Below, piece after piece: positions 45,801 to 53,852 of a DNA stretch of 64,000 bases (position 1 is its first letter; each line of letters begins with the position of its first letter). The translations under genes and the position numbers were made by a program. Below the pieces are notes generated by a model. It did no database searches. It had not been told where the DNA came from and saw only the letters and a list, made by a program, of their open reading frames with translations. The stretch comes from Desulforhopalus sp. (lineage in GTDB: Bacteria; Desulfobacterota; Desulfobulbia; Desulfobulbales; Desulfocapsaceae), in assembly GCA_030247675.1 (NCBI GenBank), contig JAOTRX010000003.1, positions 372,001 through 436,000 on the forward strand, in the 5' to 3' direction.

Positions 45801-46018
45801 CCGATCAGACCATGCCCGGTATGACCGGTCTTGACCTGGCCATGCACATTCTCACGATCCGCCCCGATCTGCCGGTTATTCTGTGCACCGGCTACAGCAC
45901 CCTGGTAACGGAAGAAAAGGCCAAGGCCGCCGGAATCAAGGGCTTTGCCATGAAGCCCCTGGCTAAGCGCGATATCGCCAGACTGATCAGAAAGGTTCTT
46001 GATGAAGGGAAGCGGTGA
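42806..46018 (+). CDS. Hybrid kinase with two periplasmic Cache domains, PAS-PAS-HisKA-HATPase-REC
   Basis: 1070 residues from the ATG at 42806 (GGAGGAG seven bases upstream). Order: transmembrane segment (about 10-28), two consecutive single-Cache modules (RGYYFIFNLNGIEELFADRP ... DWVIGTGEYVEDV and EGYFFGSTGNGLPLF ... WQWIIGAGVYLDTVEEE), second transmembrane segment (about 350-370), two PAS domains, HisKA (His in GGIAHDFNNILGAILGYAEM), HATPase (GTGMGLAIV) and a terminal receiver (IVDDEK; Asp in LILTDQTMP; Lys in AMKPLAK). The kinase core is very similar to the one at 7204-9909. The Cache pair suggests sensing of a small organic acid or amine. It has no output domain and is divergent from the MscS gene. 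Confidence 0.92.
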   Translation: MRSIKTTFFRNMMLITLASVGLLFVLWMHSEYTAFVEDANHARKAFEESQKEMLKEEVTTVADYINYTKNLTESVLRKTVRDRVVEASSVASHLLEVYGNSKSPAEVQLLIKDALRQLRFNDGRGYYFIFNLNGIEELFADRPELEGQNMLTLQGAKGEFVVRDMINLVRESGEGFYSYTWTKPGEAGNTYQKTAYVKSFPAYDWVIGTGEYVEDVRDDIQKQVLERLITLKFGREGYFFGSTGNGLPLFTNGKITVGERSIADLTDSQGVKIFAEYKKATANPGGDFIRYSWQKLDSPTPSPKISFVTSIPGWQWIIGAGVYLDTVEEEIAKKKDLLFDRFLKKTLISFSLLFVLILLVYFWVRRLTGTIQNGIDAFSRFCIKAATENILIDPGMLKFQEFIDIARSTNMMLEGQRQATEELVKSEEKYRTLFENMVHGVFCQLSGGALVDVNQSALNMLGRSREEFLGTRFDNPSWKVVREDGSLLAVEEYPSVVALQTGKPVINFVAGVFNQVKDSWVWLNINAIPQFKPGEDKPFQVFVTLHDITLRKAMERALRQSEEQFRTLTDLAPVGVYLASSEGYCQYVNPRWCEMTGLTADEAKGEGWLQGLHPDDVGRVLSSWREMVAGRTTWDTEYRLRNGDGKVVWVQGLAAPQRDEQGRIVRYIGINVDITRRKEDEDQRLKLEAQLQQAQRLEAIGTLAGGIAHDFNNILGAILGYAEMARDDSPPDSSVARDLSEILSAGARAKDLIKQILAFSRQVNTERRSVRPAVIVHEAVRLLRPSLPSTIEIKQEIDEAAGPVLADPTQLHQILVNLCTNAFHAMEETGGILHISLKNSELRREDLGREPHVRPGVFAHLSVSDTGTGIAPELVARIFEPYFTTKEVGKGTGMGLAIVHGIVRSYEGFVSCSSLVGKGTTVHVYLPVIAPGAMAAEEGEELVLAGRERILIVDDEKILAEMGKNMLERLGYEVTVETNSLEAIATFFKDPDQFDLILTDQTMPGMTGLDLAMHILTIRPDLPVILCTGYSTLVTEEKAKAAGIKGFAMKPLAKRDIARLIRKVLDEGKR

Positions 46019-46042
46019 ATGATGGCGGGAAATGAAAGTGCA

Positions 46043-46420
46043 CTACAGACTGAATGATCGTGCCTGGGCGACCTCCAGGGCCAGTTCGGCACGGGAGTTG
46101 GCGTCTTTGGGCATGTTTTTCTTGGCGCACCATTCCGGAAAGGTCTCTGGGTCTATAAACACCTTCATGACCTGGTCGCCGGCCGCCTCGACTTCGGCCT
46201 TCTTCTCTTCGGCCCTGGCCAGCCAGTCGCTGTAGGTGCGCGGCAGCAGTTCGGCGTCGTCAAAGAGGGCAAGCAGTTGCGGGTAATGCTCCTCTTTATA
46301 CCAGACCATGGCCTGGAGCATCGGCTCATGGGCCGGTTGTTGGTCCTTGCTGGTTTGCTGTTTTTTCTGTATCTTGGCGGCGGTTTTGCCGGAGCCGGCA
46401 AAGGTCTTTTTCTTGGTCAT
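46043..46420 (-). CDS. Hypothetical small basic-start protein
   Basis: 125 residues from the ATG at 46420, with CAGGTGA upstream. The first 35 residues are Lys/Thr/Gln-rich (TKKKTFAGSGKTAAKIQKKQ) and probably disordered. The rest is helical, with aromatic and acidic residues (MLQAMVWYKEEHYPQLLALFDDAELLPRTYSDWL) and a conserved-looking end (MKVFIDPETFPEWCAKKNMPKDANSRAEL). It has no signal peptide, membrane segment or domain I recognise. It converges with the Cache kinase gene at a distance of 24 bp. Confidence 0.7.
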   Translation of the reverse strand: MTKKKTFAGSGKTAAKIQKKQQTSKDQQPAHEPMLQAMVWYKEEHYPQLLALFDDAELLPRTYSDWLARAEEKKAEVEAAGDQVMKVFIDPETFPEWCAKKNMPKDANSRAELALEVAQARSFSL

Positions 46421-46709
46421 GGTAATCACCTGAGGTATGGAATGTCGAAGAGGTTTGTTGGTTATGGTTTTGTCCTGAGACAGCATGCGGGGAGAACATA
46501 AACAATCGGCGCGGCGAAGTAAAGAGGGCGGGAAGGGGAATCGATCTGCGGGGAACAGCACTCCTGGCAGGGTTTTCCAGCAACCAGGCAGGCTCTCCAG
46601 GCAATATGGCCCGGAATCTTTGACTTTCAGGGAAAAATGGCTATCTTTGCCCCTGGCCGTGCAACCGTCGGTGTCATAGAGTAGTTGAGAACAAGGAGCA
46701 AAACAGCCA

Positions 46710-47153
46710 ATGAAATTTTCGCAAGCCCGTCAGGGCCGGGTCTTTATTCTCCGCCTCGAAGACGGCGAGATCGTCCATGAGGTCATCGAACAGTTTGCCG
46801 TTGACCAGAATATTACCGCCGCCGCCCTGACCATCCTCGGTGGGGCCGATGACGGCAGCAAGCTGGTGGTCGGCCCCCTGGATGACCGGGGTTTGCCGTT
46901 GCATCCCATGGAGCGGGTACTGGAGTACGCCCATGAGGTCTCCGGAACCGGCACACTTTTTCCCGATGCCGACGGACGGCCCCTTCTCCATATGCATATG
47001 GCCTGCGGCCGTCAGGGCGAAACCATCACCGGCTGCATCCGCAGCGGCGTCAAGGTGTGGCGGGTCATGGAGGTGATCATCTTAGAGTTGCTCGACACCC
47101 AGGCCAGGCGCCTGGTCGAGGAGCCCCTCGGCTTGAAGCTGCTGCAGCCGTAA
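46710..47153 (+). CDS. PPC-domain (DUF296) protein
   Basis: 147 residues, a single PPC domain as found in AT-hook proteins and stand-alone bacterial proteins: RVFILRLEDGEIVHEVIEQFAVDQNI, AAALTILGGADDGSKLVVG, and the metal-like His motif LLHMHMACGR. Stand-alone forms are trimers thought to bind zinc or nucleic acid; their role is unsettled. It has no AT-hook. AAGGAG lies 11 bases before the ATG. A strong palindrome separates it from the arginine decarboxylase gene 61 bp downstream, so the two could be cotranscribed with partial termination between them. Confidence 0.88.
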   Translation: MKFSQARQGRVFILRLEDGEIVHEVIEQFAVDQNITAAALTILGGADDGSKLVVGPLDDRGLPLHPMERVLEYAHEVSGTGTLFPDADGRPLLHMHMACGRQGETITGCIRSGVKVWRVMEVIILELLDTQARRLVEEPLGLKLLQP

Positions 47154-47168
47154 AATCTCAATCTAACC

Positions 47169-47192
47169 GGGCCGGACATGGATGTCCGGCCC
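47169..47192. terminator. Perfect palindrome between the PPC gene and speA
   Basis: GGGCCGGACAT-GG-ATGTCCGGCCC, an 11-bp stem. It contains the first ATG of the speA frame (47182), which makes that codon a poor start. Without a T run it could be an attenuator or a protein-binding site instead of a terminator. Confidence 0.5.
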
Positions 47193-47214
47193 CATTATCA
47201 AGGTGGTGAGTGAA

Positions 47215-49128
47215 TTGTCAGATTTATTAGAACGTTGGGGTGTTGAGAAGTCGTCCGAGCTGTACCGGGTGGCGGAGTGGAGCGGCGGCTATTTCCGGGT
47301 GTCGGACAAGGGCGATATGCTGGTGCAGCCTTCGCCGAACGCCAGTGATCGGGCGGTATCGATTCCGGCGATTGTTGAGGGTCTAAAGGAACGCGGCCTG
47401 GATATGCCGGTATTGCTGCGCATCGAGAACATCCTCGACTCGCAGATCTCCCAGCTCAATGAGACCTTTATCGCCGCCATGAAAAACCTCGGTTACCGGG
47501 GCAGCTTTCTTGGCGCCTATCCGATCAAGGTCAACCAGCAGAAACAGGTCATCGACGCCATGGTCCATTACGGCGGCCCCTACCATCATGGCCTTGAGGC
47601 CGGCAGCAAGGCCGAACTGATCGCCGCCATGGGGATGATGGCCGATAAGGAGGCACCGCTGATCTGCAACGGTTACAAGGATGAGGAATTTGTCGACCTG
47701 GCTCTCACCGCCGTGAAACTTGGCTTTCGCTGCATTCTCGTCGTCGAGATGCCCAGTGAGCTGCCGCTGATTATCGAACGGTCACGAATCCTCGGGGCCA
47801 AGCCGGTGCTCGGTGTGCGCATCAAGCTGTCCACCCAGGCCGGTGGCCACTGGGCGGAATCGGGCGGCGAACGCTCCATCTTCGGCCTGAATACCACCCA
47901 GCTCATGGATGCCGTCGACCTTCTGGTGGCGGAAGACATGCTGCATTGCCTGCAGATGGTCCATTATCATCTTGGCTCGCAGATCTCCAATATCCGCGAG
48001 ATCCGCACCGCCGTCAATGAGGCCTGCCGGGTGTATGCAGGCCTGGTCCGGGAAGGGGCGGCAATGAAATATCTCGATCTCGGCGGCGGTCTGGCGGTGG
48101 ACTACGACGGCTCCCAGTCGAATTTTCTCAGTAGTCGAAACTACTCCCTGGATGAATATTGCACCGATATCATCGATGCGGTCATGACCACCCTCGACGA
48201 GCAGGGTATTGACCATCCGATAATCATCACCGAAACCGGTCGAGCCCTGGTCGCCTATTACTCGGTGTTGCTCTTTAATGTCCTTGACCGCACTCTTTTT
48301 GAGCCGGATCCTCTCCCAAGTGAGTTACCCAAGGACTGCCACCCCCAGCTTGCTAATATGCTCGAATCGCTAAGCGGTCTGTCGATCCGCAATATCCAGG
48401 AAACCCTCAACGATACCATCTTCTATCGCGACGAGGTTCGCCAGCTGTTCAATCACGGCAAGATAACCCTTCGTGAGCGTGCACTCGCTGAAAACATCTT
48501 TTGGACGACGCTCAATCGCATCCGCCAGACCGCCCGGGAGCTGAAGAACGCCCCGGCGGAGATCTCCGAAATCGAGCGCCTGCTTTCTGATATCTATTAC
48601 TGTAATTTCAGCCTGTTTCAGTCGCTACCGGACAGCTGGGCGATCGATCAGCTGTTTCCGGTCATGCCCATCCACCGCTTGGGCGAGAAGCCGACCCGTA
48701 ACGCCATCCTTGCCGACATCACCTGCGACTGCGACGGCAAGATCGACCGTTTCGTCGACCGCTTCGGTGCTAAACGCTTTCTGCCACTGCACGAGCTGAA
48801 GGAGTCGGAGGAATACTACCTCGGGGTCTTTCTCGTAGGCGCCTACCAGGAGACCCTTGGCGACCTGCACAACCTGCTCGGTGACACCAACGTGGTGACG
48901 GTGAGCATCCACGAGGACGGCAAATTTGATTTTTCCGGCGAGCTGGAGGGCGACACGGTGGCCGATATCCTTTCCTATGTCGAGTACGACCCAAAACGAC
49001 TGCTGATGAAGTTTCGGAAAACCGCCGAGATGGCAGTGAAGGAGGGGTTAATTTCACCCCTTGAGCGCAAAACCGTGATGAAGATCTATGAGGAAGGGAT
49101 GCGTGGGTACACCTACTTTGAAAAGTAA
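47215..49128 (+). CDS. speA: Biosynthetic arginine decarboxylase
   Basis: 637 residues from a TTG at 47215 with AGGTGG eight bases upstream. The frame is open from an ATG at 47182, but that codon lies in a palindrome. It matches the family's usual 630-660 residues. Fold-III PLP enzyme motifs are intact: the lysine that binds PLP in GAYPIKVNQQKQ, YHHGLEAGSKAELIAAM, VHYHLGSQISNIREI, LDLGGGLAVDYDGS, ITETGRALVAYYSVLLF, and the ITCDCDGKIDRF motif near the end. It converts arginine to agmatine and CO2 in the cytoplasm. Agmatinase and a deoxyhypusine-synthase-like enzyme are encoded downstream, giving a route to putrescine and beyond. Confidence 0.95.
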   Translation: MSDLLERWGVEKSSELYRVAEWSGGYFRVSDKGDMLVQPSPNASDRAVSIPAIVEGLKERGLDMPVLLRIENILDSQISQLNETFIAAMKNLGYRGSFLGAYPIKVNQQKQVIDAMVHYGGPYHHGLEAGSKAELIAAMGMMADKEAPLICNGYKDEEFVDLALTAVKLGFRCILVVEMPSELPLIIERSRILGAKPVLGVRIKLSTQAGGHWAESGGERSIFGLNTTQLMDAVDLLVAEDMLHCLQMVHYHLGSQISNIREIRTAVNEACRVYAGLVREGAAMKYLDLGGGLAVDYDGSQSNFLSSRNYSLDEYCTDIIDAVMTTLDEQGIDHPIIITETGRALVAYYSVLLFNVLDRTLFEPDPLPSELPKDCHPQLANMLESLSGLSIRNIQETLNDTIFYRDEVRQLFNHGKITLRERALAENIFWTTLNRIRQTARELKNAPAEISEIERLLSDIYYCNFSLFQSLPDSWAIDQLFPVMPIHRLGEKPTRNAILADITCDCDGKIDRFVDRFGAKRFLPLHELKESEEYYLGVFLVGAYQETLGDLHNLLGDTNVVTVSIHEDGKFDFSGELEGDTVADILSYVEYDPKRLLMKFRKTAEMAVKEGLISPLERKTVMKIYEEGMRGYTYFEK

Positions 49129-49140
49129 AGGAGTTTCTCC

Positions 49141-49266
49141 ATGGAAAGATTGGGACGAGAAGGGCACTGCTGTTGGGTGTCAAGCAACTTGCAGTCACTC
49201 AATATTCTGTCATTACTGAAGGTGCAGCTGATTGTGGTTGATGTGGAAGAAGGAATTCTGAGGTAA
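49141..49266 (+). CDS. Possible small protein, 41 aa
   Basis: A 41-residue frame starting at the ATG at 49141 with a strong AAAGGAG site eight bases upstream, 12 bp after the speA stop. The sequence (starting MERLGREGHCCWVSSN, ending VVDVEEGILR) has no domain I know. It lies at the point where base composition drops from GC-rich to AT-rich. It may be a real small operon gene or a translated spacer. Confidence 0.35.
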   Translation: MERLGREGHCCWVSSNLQSLNILSLLKVQLIVVDVEEGILR

Positions 49267-49287
49267 ATACTCTCAAGGAGTATATTC

Positions 49288-50046
49288 GTGGATAGGAATA
49301 AGACTGTCGTGCAAAGATTTCGTGCTTTAATTAAACGGAATAAAAAAGGAATTTTTAGGTTGCTGGTCTATGTTGTCTATATCTGTTTCATTGTCGCTGC
49401 CTTTCTGTTGGTGGGAGCATACCACAGCGGATTGGCTTCTATAATGGGGTTGAATGATCAAGTCCAACTTGACCTCCAGTCAATTGCCAACGTCGTCGGT
49501 ATTGCTTCGGCAGCTCTTGCATTAGTTATTTCCAACCGTCTGGCATCGGAAAACGAGCTTGAATCTTCTCGTAACCAGATCTATCAACAACTGGAATTCC
49601 AATCGATCCAACAGTTCCGTTTTGAGATTGATCACGTTGATCTTGCCCGCATAATTTGGGAAGACAGCGAAAGCTACGCTGAATTAAAAAAGGATGATGA
49701 CCGAAGTTACCAGGTCCTTCAACTTATCTGTCAGGTGCTCAATTTGTTTGAAATGGCTTTCCGTTTTAAAGCCGATGGGATAATCCACGATGATGTTTTT
49801 AACAGCTGGGTAGCATGGATCTACGACTTGTGTTCCTCGGAGATCTTCCTTCATTACTGGTATCTGGAAGGAATCAGGGATAACTATATCGTCCTGTTCC
49901 AGGAAAGCATCGATCTGGGACTTGAGAAAGCACATACCAAAGAGAAAGTTGATGAGATAAAGAAAAAGGTCAAAGATCCTGGGTATGAAAAGGGTTTAGC
50001 CGAATTTCATAAATTCATGCAAAACATCTTTATTGAGCAAAGGTAG
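49288..50046 (+). CDS. Membrane protein of unknown function, 252 aa
   Basis: GTG start with AAGGAG seven bases upstream. A basic N-terminus is followed by two hydrophobic segments (about 23-45 and 62-83) with a short loop, then a long cytoplasmic helical domain rich in aromatic and acidic residues (FQSIQQFRFEIDHVDLARIIWED; WVAWIYDLCSSEIFLHYWYLEGIRDNY). No enzyme motif. The DNA is clearly AT-rich compared with speA. Its place between speA and the GNAT/agmatinase genes suggests a link with polyamine metabolism or transport, but nothing in the sequence shows it. Confidence 0.75.
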   Translation: MDRNKTVVQRFRALIKRNKKGIFRLLVYVVYICFIVAAFLLVGAYHSGLASIMGLNDQVQLDLQSIANVVGIASAALALVISNRLASENELESSRNQIYQQLEFQSIQQFRFEIDHVDLARIIWEDSESYAELKKDDDRSYQVLQLICQVLNLFEMAFRFKADGIIHDDVFNSWVAWIYDLCSSEIFLHYWYLEGIRDNYIVLFQESIDLGLEKAHTKEKVDEIKKKVKDPGYEKGLAEFHKFMQNIFIEQR

Positions 50047-50048
50047 GA

Positions 50049-50567
50049 ATGGCTTTGACTAGAATCCAACTTATTACCGACTCAGCTTTTGCAGTCGAGG
50101 CCGGGAAATTTTTCTCAGCTAATGTTGATCTCACCTATATTTCGCATGGCGAGATCATTGACGGCCGAGCTGAAAGCTTTCTTTCATGGAGTCCTCAACT
50201 TGAATCGATCTTCGCTGCAGATGCCAAAGAAGCCATCGGTAATGCACACACACCGGGGGCAGAAGGATTACACCTGGCAGCCCTCTTTATAGACGAAACC
50301 TTGGTTGGTCTGGCTCTTTTCGAATATCTCAGTCGACGGAGTGCACGTACTGTCATTTTACAAGATATCGTGATAGGCAAAGCGCATCGAGGTAAGAGAT
50401 TGGGCGATCAATTCCTTGGCTGGCTGGAGAACCAGTTTGCCGCTATCGGCCATGTTAACCGTATATTTCTTGAGAGTGGCCACGGTAATACAGGTGCACA
50501 TAGCTTTTTTGAACGGCATGGCTATACCGTTTCTTCTATCGTCATGACCAAACAAATGACGCGCTAA
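50049..50567 (+). CDS. GNAT-family N-acetyltransferase
   Basis: 172 residues starting 2 bp after the previous stop. The acetyl-CoA-binding motif A is present (VIGKAHRGKRLGDQFLGWLE, a variant of RxxGxG/A), followed by FLESGHGNTGAHSFFERHGYT, the typical motif B. The N-terminal half, which defines the substrate pocket, is not diagnostic. Position between arginine decarboxylase and agmatinase genes makes a polyamine or agmatine acetyltransferase possible, by context only. Confidence 0.88.
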   Translation: MALTRIQLITDSAFAVEAGKFFSANVDLTYISHGEIIDGRAESFLSWSPQLESIFAADAKEAIGNAHTPGAEGLHLAALFIDETLVGLALFEYLSRRSARTVILQDIVIGKAHRGKRLGDQFLGWLENQFAAIGHVNRIFLESGHGNTGAHSFFERHGYTVSSIVMTKQMTR

Positions 50568-50662
50568 TACCCCGGATCTCTTTACGGTAACGGTGTAACA
50601 GAATTAACAATGACTTTGTCGAGATCAAACCTGCAAAAAGATATAAGGAGAGGTGGTTGTCC

Positions 50663-51520
50663 ATGATAAAGTTCGGTGGAATTCAGGATGAATATGCTGC
50701 TTACCAGTCGGCATCCATCCTCCTACAATCAATACCTTACGATGGAACCAGCACCTGGGGGAAAGGTGCAGATGAAGGGTTTCCTGCATTTATCGAAGCT
50801 TCAGAAAACATGGAGCTGTACGACATTGAAACCGATTCCGAGGTTTATCGAAAAGGCATTCATATCCCTTCAGCGATAACTGAAAACGCCACACCTGAGC
50901 GGGTTTATCAGACTGTTTTTGAGCAGACTAACACCCTCCTGGAGACCGGAAAATATTTGACCTTCATGGGAGGGGAACATTCCGTCAGCATTGGTATTAT
51001 TGATGCCTTTCGGCTTCGTTTCAAGGACTTGACAGTATTACAACTCGATGCCCATGCCGATCTTCGTCCCACATATCTCGGCTCGGCGTATAACCATGCC
51101 TGCGCACTGCATAAGGCCAGTTTGGAAACGAATCTTATCCAGGTAGGCATACGAAGCATGGATAGTTGCGAGAAGCCTTTTGTCAATCCACATAAAGTAT
51201 TTCTTGCCGAATCCATTCATGCCACTTCTGATTGGATCGATAAATCAATTGAACTGATGTCCAACGATGTCTATCTCACCATTGATCTGGATGTGCTTGA
51301 CCCATCCATTATGCCGGCCACAGGGACACCAGAACCGGGTGGACTAGATTGGTTTACCACAATTAGGTATCTGAAAAAGGTATTTGCATGTAAAAATGTG
51401 GTTGGTTTTGATATTGTCGAGTTCGCACCCATAATGGGATTGACATACCCAAATTTTCTGGTGGCGAAATTGTATTATAAATTACTCTCTTACAAATTTG
51501 ATAAAACGGACAGATTATAA
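50663..51520 (+). CDS. speB: Agmatinase (ureohydrolase family)
   Basis: 285 residues from the ATG at 50663 (AGGTGG upstream; a TTG at 50657 is possible). All ureohydrolase manganese motifs are intact: FMGGEHSVSIGI, LQLDAHADLRPTYLGS (DAHAD), and LTIDLDVLDPSIMPATGTPEPGG (the SxDxDxxDPxxxP signature). It hydrolyses agmatine to putrescine and urea. It lies in one run with arginine decarboxylase, and its stop overlaps the next start by one base, so it acts between SpeA and the deoxyhypusine-synthase-like enzyme. Confidence 0.93.
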   Translation: MIKFGGIQDEYAAYQSASILLQSIPYDGTSTWGKGADEGFPAFIEASENMELYDIETDSEVYRKGIHIPSAITENATPERVYQTVFEQTNTLLETGKYLTFMGGEHSVSIGIIDAFRLRFKDLTVLQLDAHADLRPTYLGSAYNHACALHKASLETNLIQVGIRSMDSCEKPFVNPHKVFLAESIHATSDWIDKSIELMSNDVYLTIDLDVLDPSIMPATGTPEPGGLDWFTTIRYLKKVFACKNVVGFDIVEFAPIMGLTYPNFLVAKLYYKLLSYKFDKTDRL

Positions 51521-52500
51521 TGAAATCAAATAACGGACCTATTGGAACATTCATGCTTGAGCATTTCAAGCATTTCAATTCAGCTACCCTGGTTGATGCA
51601 GCTATTGGTTATGAACAACAATTGGCCAAGGGAAATAAAATGATGATTACGCTCGCCGGTGCCATGAGCACAGCCGAGCTTGGAAAATCACTTGCTGAAA
51701 TGATACGAAGGGACAAGGTGAGCATAATTTCCTGCACCGGAGCCAACCTGGAAGAAGATTTGATGAACCTGGTTGCTCATACCAAGTATAGACGCATCCC
51801 GGGTTATCGGGATCTTTCGCCTCAGGACGAATGGGAACTGCTGGAAAAGGGATTGAACAGGGTAACTGATACGTGCATTCCCGAGGAAGAAGCATTCCGC
51901 CGTTTACAAAAACATATTTTTGAAATCTGGCATGAGGCCCAGGAAACCAGCCAGCGATTTTTCCCCCATCAATATCTGTACAAGCTGCTTACATCTGGAG
52001 TCTTGAAGCAATACTACGATATCGATCCGAAAGACAGCTGGATGCTGGCTGCAGCTGAAAAGAATCTTCCGATAATAGTCCCCGGATGGGAGGATTCAAC
52101 GTTGGGAAATATTTTTGCCTCGTACTGCATTAAGGGGACGCTGGCTCCGAGTATTATGAAATCGGGGATAGAATACATGATGTGGTTGGCCGATTGGTAT
52201 ACCGAGGAGACCAAAGAAAAGCGCATCGGTTTTTTTCAAATAGGTGGAGGGATTGCTGGCGATTTTCCGATTTGTGTGGTTCCCATGCTATATCAGGATT
52301 TGGAGAGAACCGACACGCCCTTCTGGGAATATTTTTGTCAAATATCAGACTCGACAACTAGTTACGGGTCGTATTCGGGTGCCGTTCCCAATGAGAAAAT
52401 AACTTGGGGCAAGCTAGGTATCGATACTCCAAAATATCTCATTGAATCAGATGCTACTATCGTAGTACCTCTCATTTTTGCCTACCTGCTAGGTTGGTAA
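51520..52500 (+). CDS. Deoxyhypusine-synthase-like protein (probable homospermidine synthase)
   Basis: 326 residues, starting on the last base of the agmatinase stop. Deoxyhypusine synthase motifs: MITLAGAMSTAELGKSLAEM, the NAD-binding SCTGANLEEDLMNLV, VPGWEDSTLGNIFASYCIKG, FFQIGGGIAGDFPICVVPM and a late ITWGKL holding the likely catalytic Lys. Bacteria lack eIF5A, and bacterial members of this family studied so far make polyamines such as homospermidine by moving an aminobutyl group between polyamines using NAD. With SpeA and SpeB encoded directly upstream to supply putrescine, homospermidine synthesis is the best reading; the exact product is inference. Confidence 0.88.
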   Translation: MKSNNGPIGTFMLEHFKHFNSATLVDAAIGYEQQLAKGNKMMITLAGAMSTAELGKSLAEMIRRDKVSIISCTGANLEEDLMNLVAHTKYRRIPGYRDLSPQDEWELLEKGLNRVTDTCIPEEEAFRRLQKHIFEIWHEAQETSQRFFPHQYLYKLLTSGVLKQYYDIDPKDSWMLAAAEKNLPIIVPGWEDSTLGNIFASYCIKGTLAPSIMKSGIEYMMWLADWYTEETKEKRIGFFQIGGGIAGDFPICVVPMLYQDLERTDTPFWEYFCQISDSTTSYGSYSGAVPNEKITWGKLGIDTPKYLIESDATIVVPLIFAYLLGW

Positions 52501-52767
52501 AAATACGATTAAGGCCGTTGCCGCCGGAGAAATTCCATGGATTCATCCGGTATGCAGCGGCTTGCCGGCATGGCCGAGGAATAGTCCCAGGCATGGGGCT
52601 TGATACCATGCTATTTCCGAAAGATTTTCCCGGCAATATCTACCTGATCACCAATGTCGACGGCCTTGAGCCCTCGTTCATTGGGGTGACAGGAATCCCG
52701 GGGCTGGACGGCCTTGGTTTCTGCAGACAGGCTGCTCAGTGCAACATTAAACTGCGTTTGCCCCGCC

Positions 52768-53709
52768 TTATTTCTGCGCCGCTTGTGTTAACACCGTAGA
52801 AATCGCCTTCGCCAAGGCATCGTTGAACCGTGCCGGTGTATTGAGCATCAAAAAGTGATCGGTGCCCTGCAGGACAATGGCCTCAAAGCCCGGGATGTGC
52901 CGCCTGTTGGCCTCATAGTTTATCGGCCAGAGATCGGCGTTTACGGTCACAACCGGGATGTGCAGCCGGTCGAAGAGTTTGGGGAGGGCTCCGGTGCTGT
53001 ACTCGGTCAGCAGCTCGTTCATGGCGCTCAAGGCAACGTTTGGCGGCGCTGCCGCGACGTCGGCGATGATCCAGTCACGGATCAGGGGGTTGCTGCCAGC
53101 TGCAATCATCTCGGCGATGAACTGTCGGCTGCCGGTTTGGAAATCGCTTTTCAAGGGGGCGATCATCTGCGCAATTTCCTCGGCGGTGGTGGAGTATTCG
53201 AGGTCTTCAAGGGTGTCGACGCCGATGATGCCGATGACCTTGTCCGGCATAAGGAGAGCGGCCTCGGCAACCGCCAGCCCGCCCATGGAATGGCCAATGA
53301 GGATGGCCTTGCCGCCGGCCGCCGCCTCGGTTACCGCGCGGACGTCCTCACCAAAGGCCTGCATGGTATATTTGGCGCGAGAGGTACCTGAGTGGCCATG
53401 TCCGGCAAGATCAAGCAAAACAACCCGGTGATTTTTCACGAAATGCGGTATCTGCTCCCGCCAGTAGCGGGCGTCGCAGCTCCAGCCATGGACAAAGACC
53501 AGGGCCGGTTCACCTTGACCATAGACCTCGTAGGAAATCGGCGTACCGTCCTTGGAGGCAACCACCTTCGGCAGGTCCGCCTCCGCCCGGGCGGCGAAAA
53601 AGGCCGCTGCGACGAGAACCAGCCAGGCGGTAAGGGCTATACAGCGGGTGCTCCGGGAAAGGTTGATGTCTCCCGCCTTTGTGGGATGGTTTGGTGTGAT
53701 AGTTCGCAT
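52768..53709 (-). CDS. Exported alpha/beta hydrolase
   Basis: 313 residues from the ATG at 53709 (AAGGAGG six bases upstream). A signal or anchor segment (about 20-42, ending ARAEA) puts it in the periplasm or membrane. The hydrolase fold shows the oxyanion-region LVFVHGWSCDARYW, LLDLAGHGHSG, the nucleophile elbow GHSMGGLAVAEA (Ser), and a late GTDHFLMLNTP with the catalytic His. An esterase- or lactonase-like activity on a small substrate is likely; the specific reaction is not evident. Single gene. Confidence 0.88.
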   Translation of the reverse strand: MRTITPNHPTKAGDINLSRSTRCIALTAWLVLVAAAFFAARAEADLPKVVASKDGTPISYEVYGQGEPALVFVHGWSCDARYWREQIPHFVKNHRVVLLDLAGHGHSGTSRAKYTMQAFGEDVRAVTEAAAGGKAILIGHSMGGLAVAEAALLMPDKVIGIIGVDTLEDLEYSTTAEEIAQMIAPLKSDFQTGSRQFIAEMIAAGSNPLIRDWIIADVAAAPPNVALSAMNELLTEYSTGALPKLFDRLHIPVVTVNADLWPINYEANRRHIPGFEAIVLQGTDHFLMLNTPARFNDALAKAISTVLTQAAQK

Positions 53710-53852
53710 AGCTTTCCTCCTTGAGTTCGGCTGTATCGGCTGCGCCCCTGTTGCGGTATTTGACAAGAAGTCAATTATAGCGTCTTCGTCGGGGGTAAGG
53801 GAAGGCTTTCTTTCAAGGAGGAGTTGCCGGGCATCTAGCCGGCGTGCCTTGC

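Noticed and set aside
52494..52799. 101-codon frame overlapping the end of the DHS-like gene
   Set aside because: It has no ribosome-binding site of its own, runs into the convergent hydrolase gene and has no recognisable content. A stretch near 52730-52763 (TGCAGACAGGCTGCTCAG) vaguely resembles the hairpin repeat but is too diverged to count.
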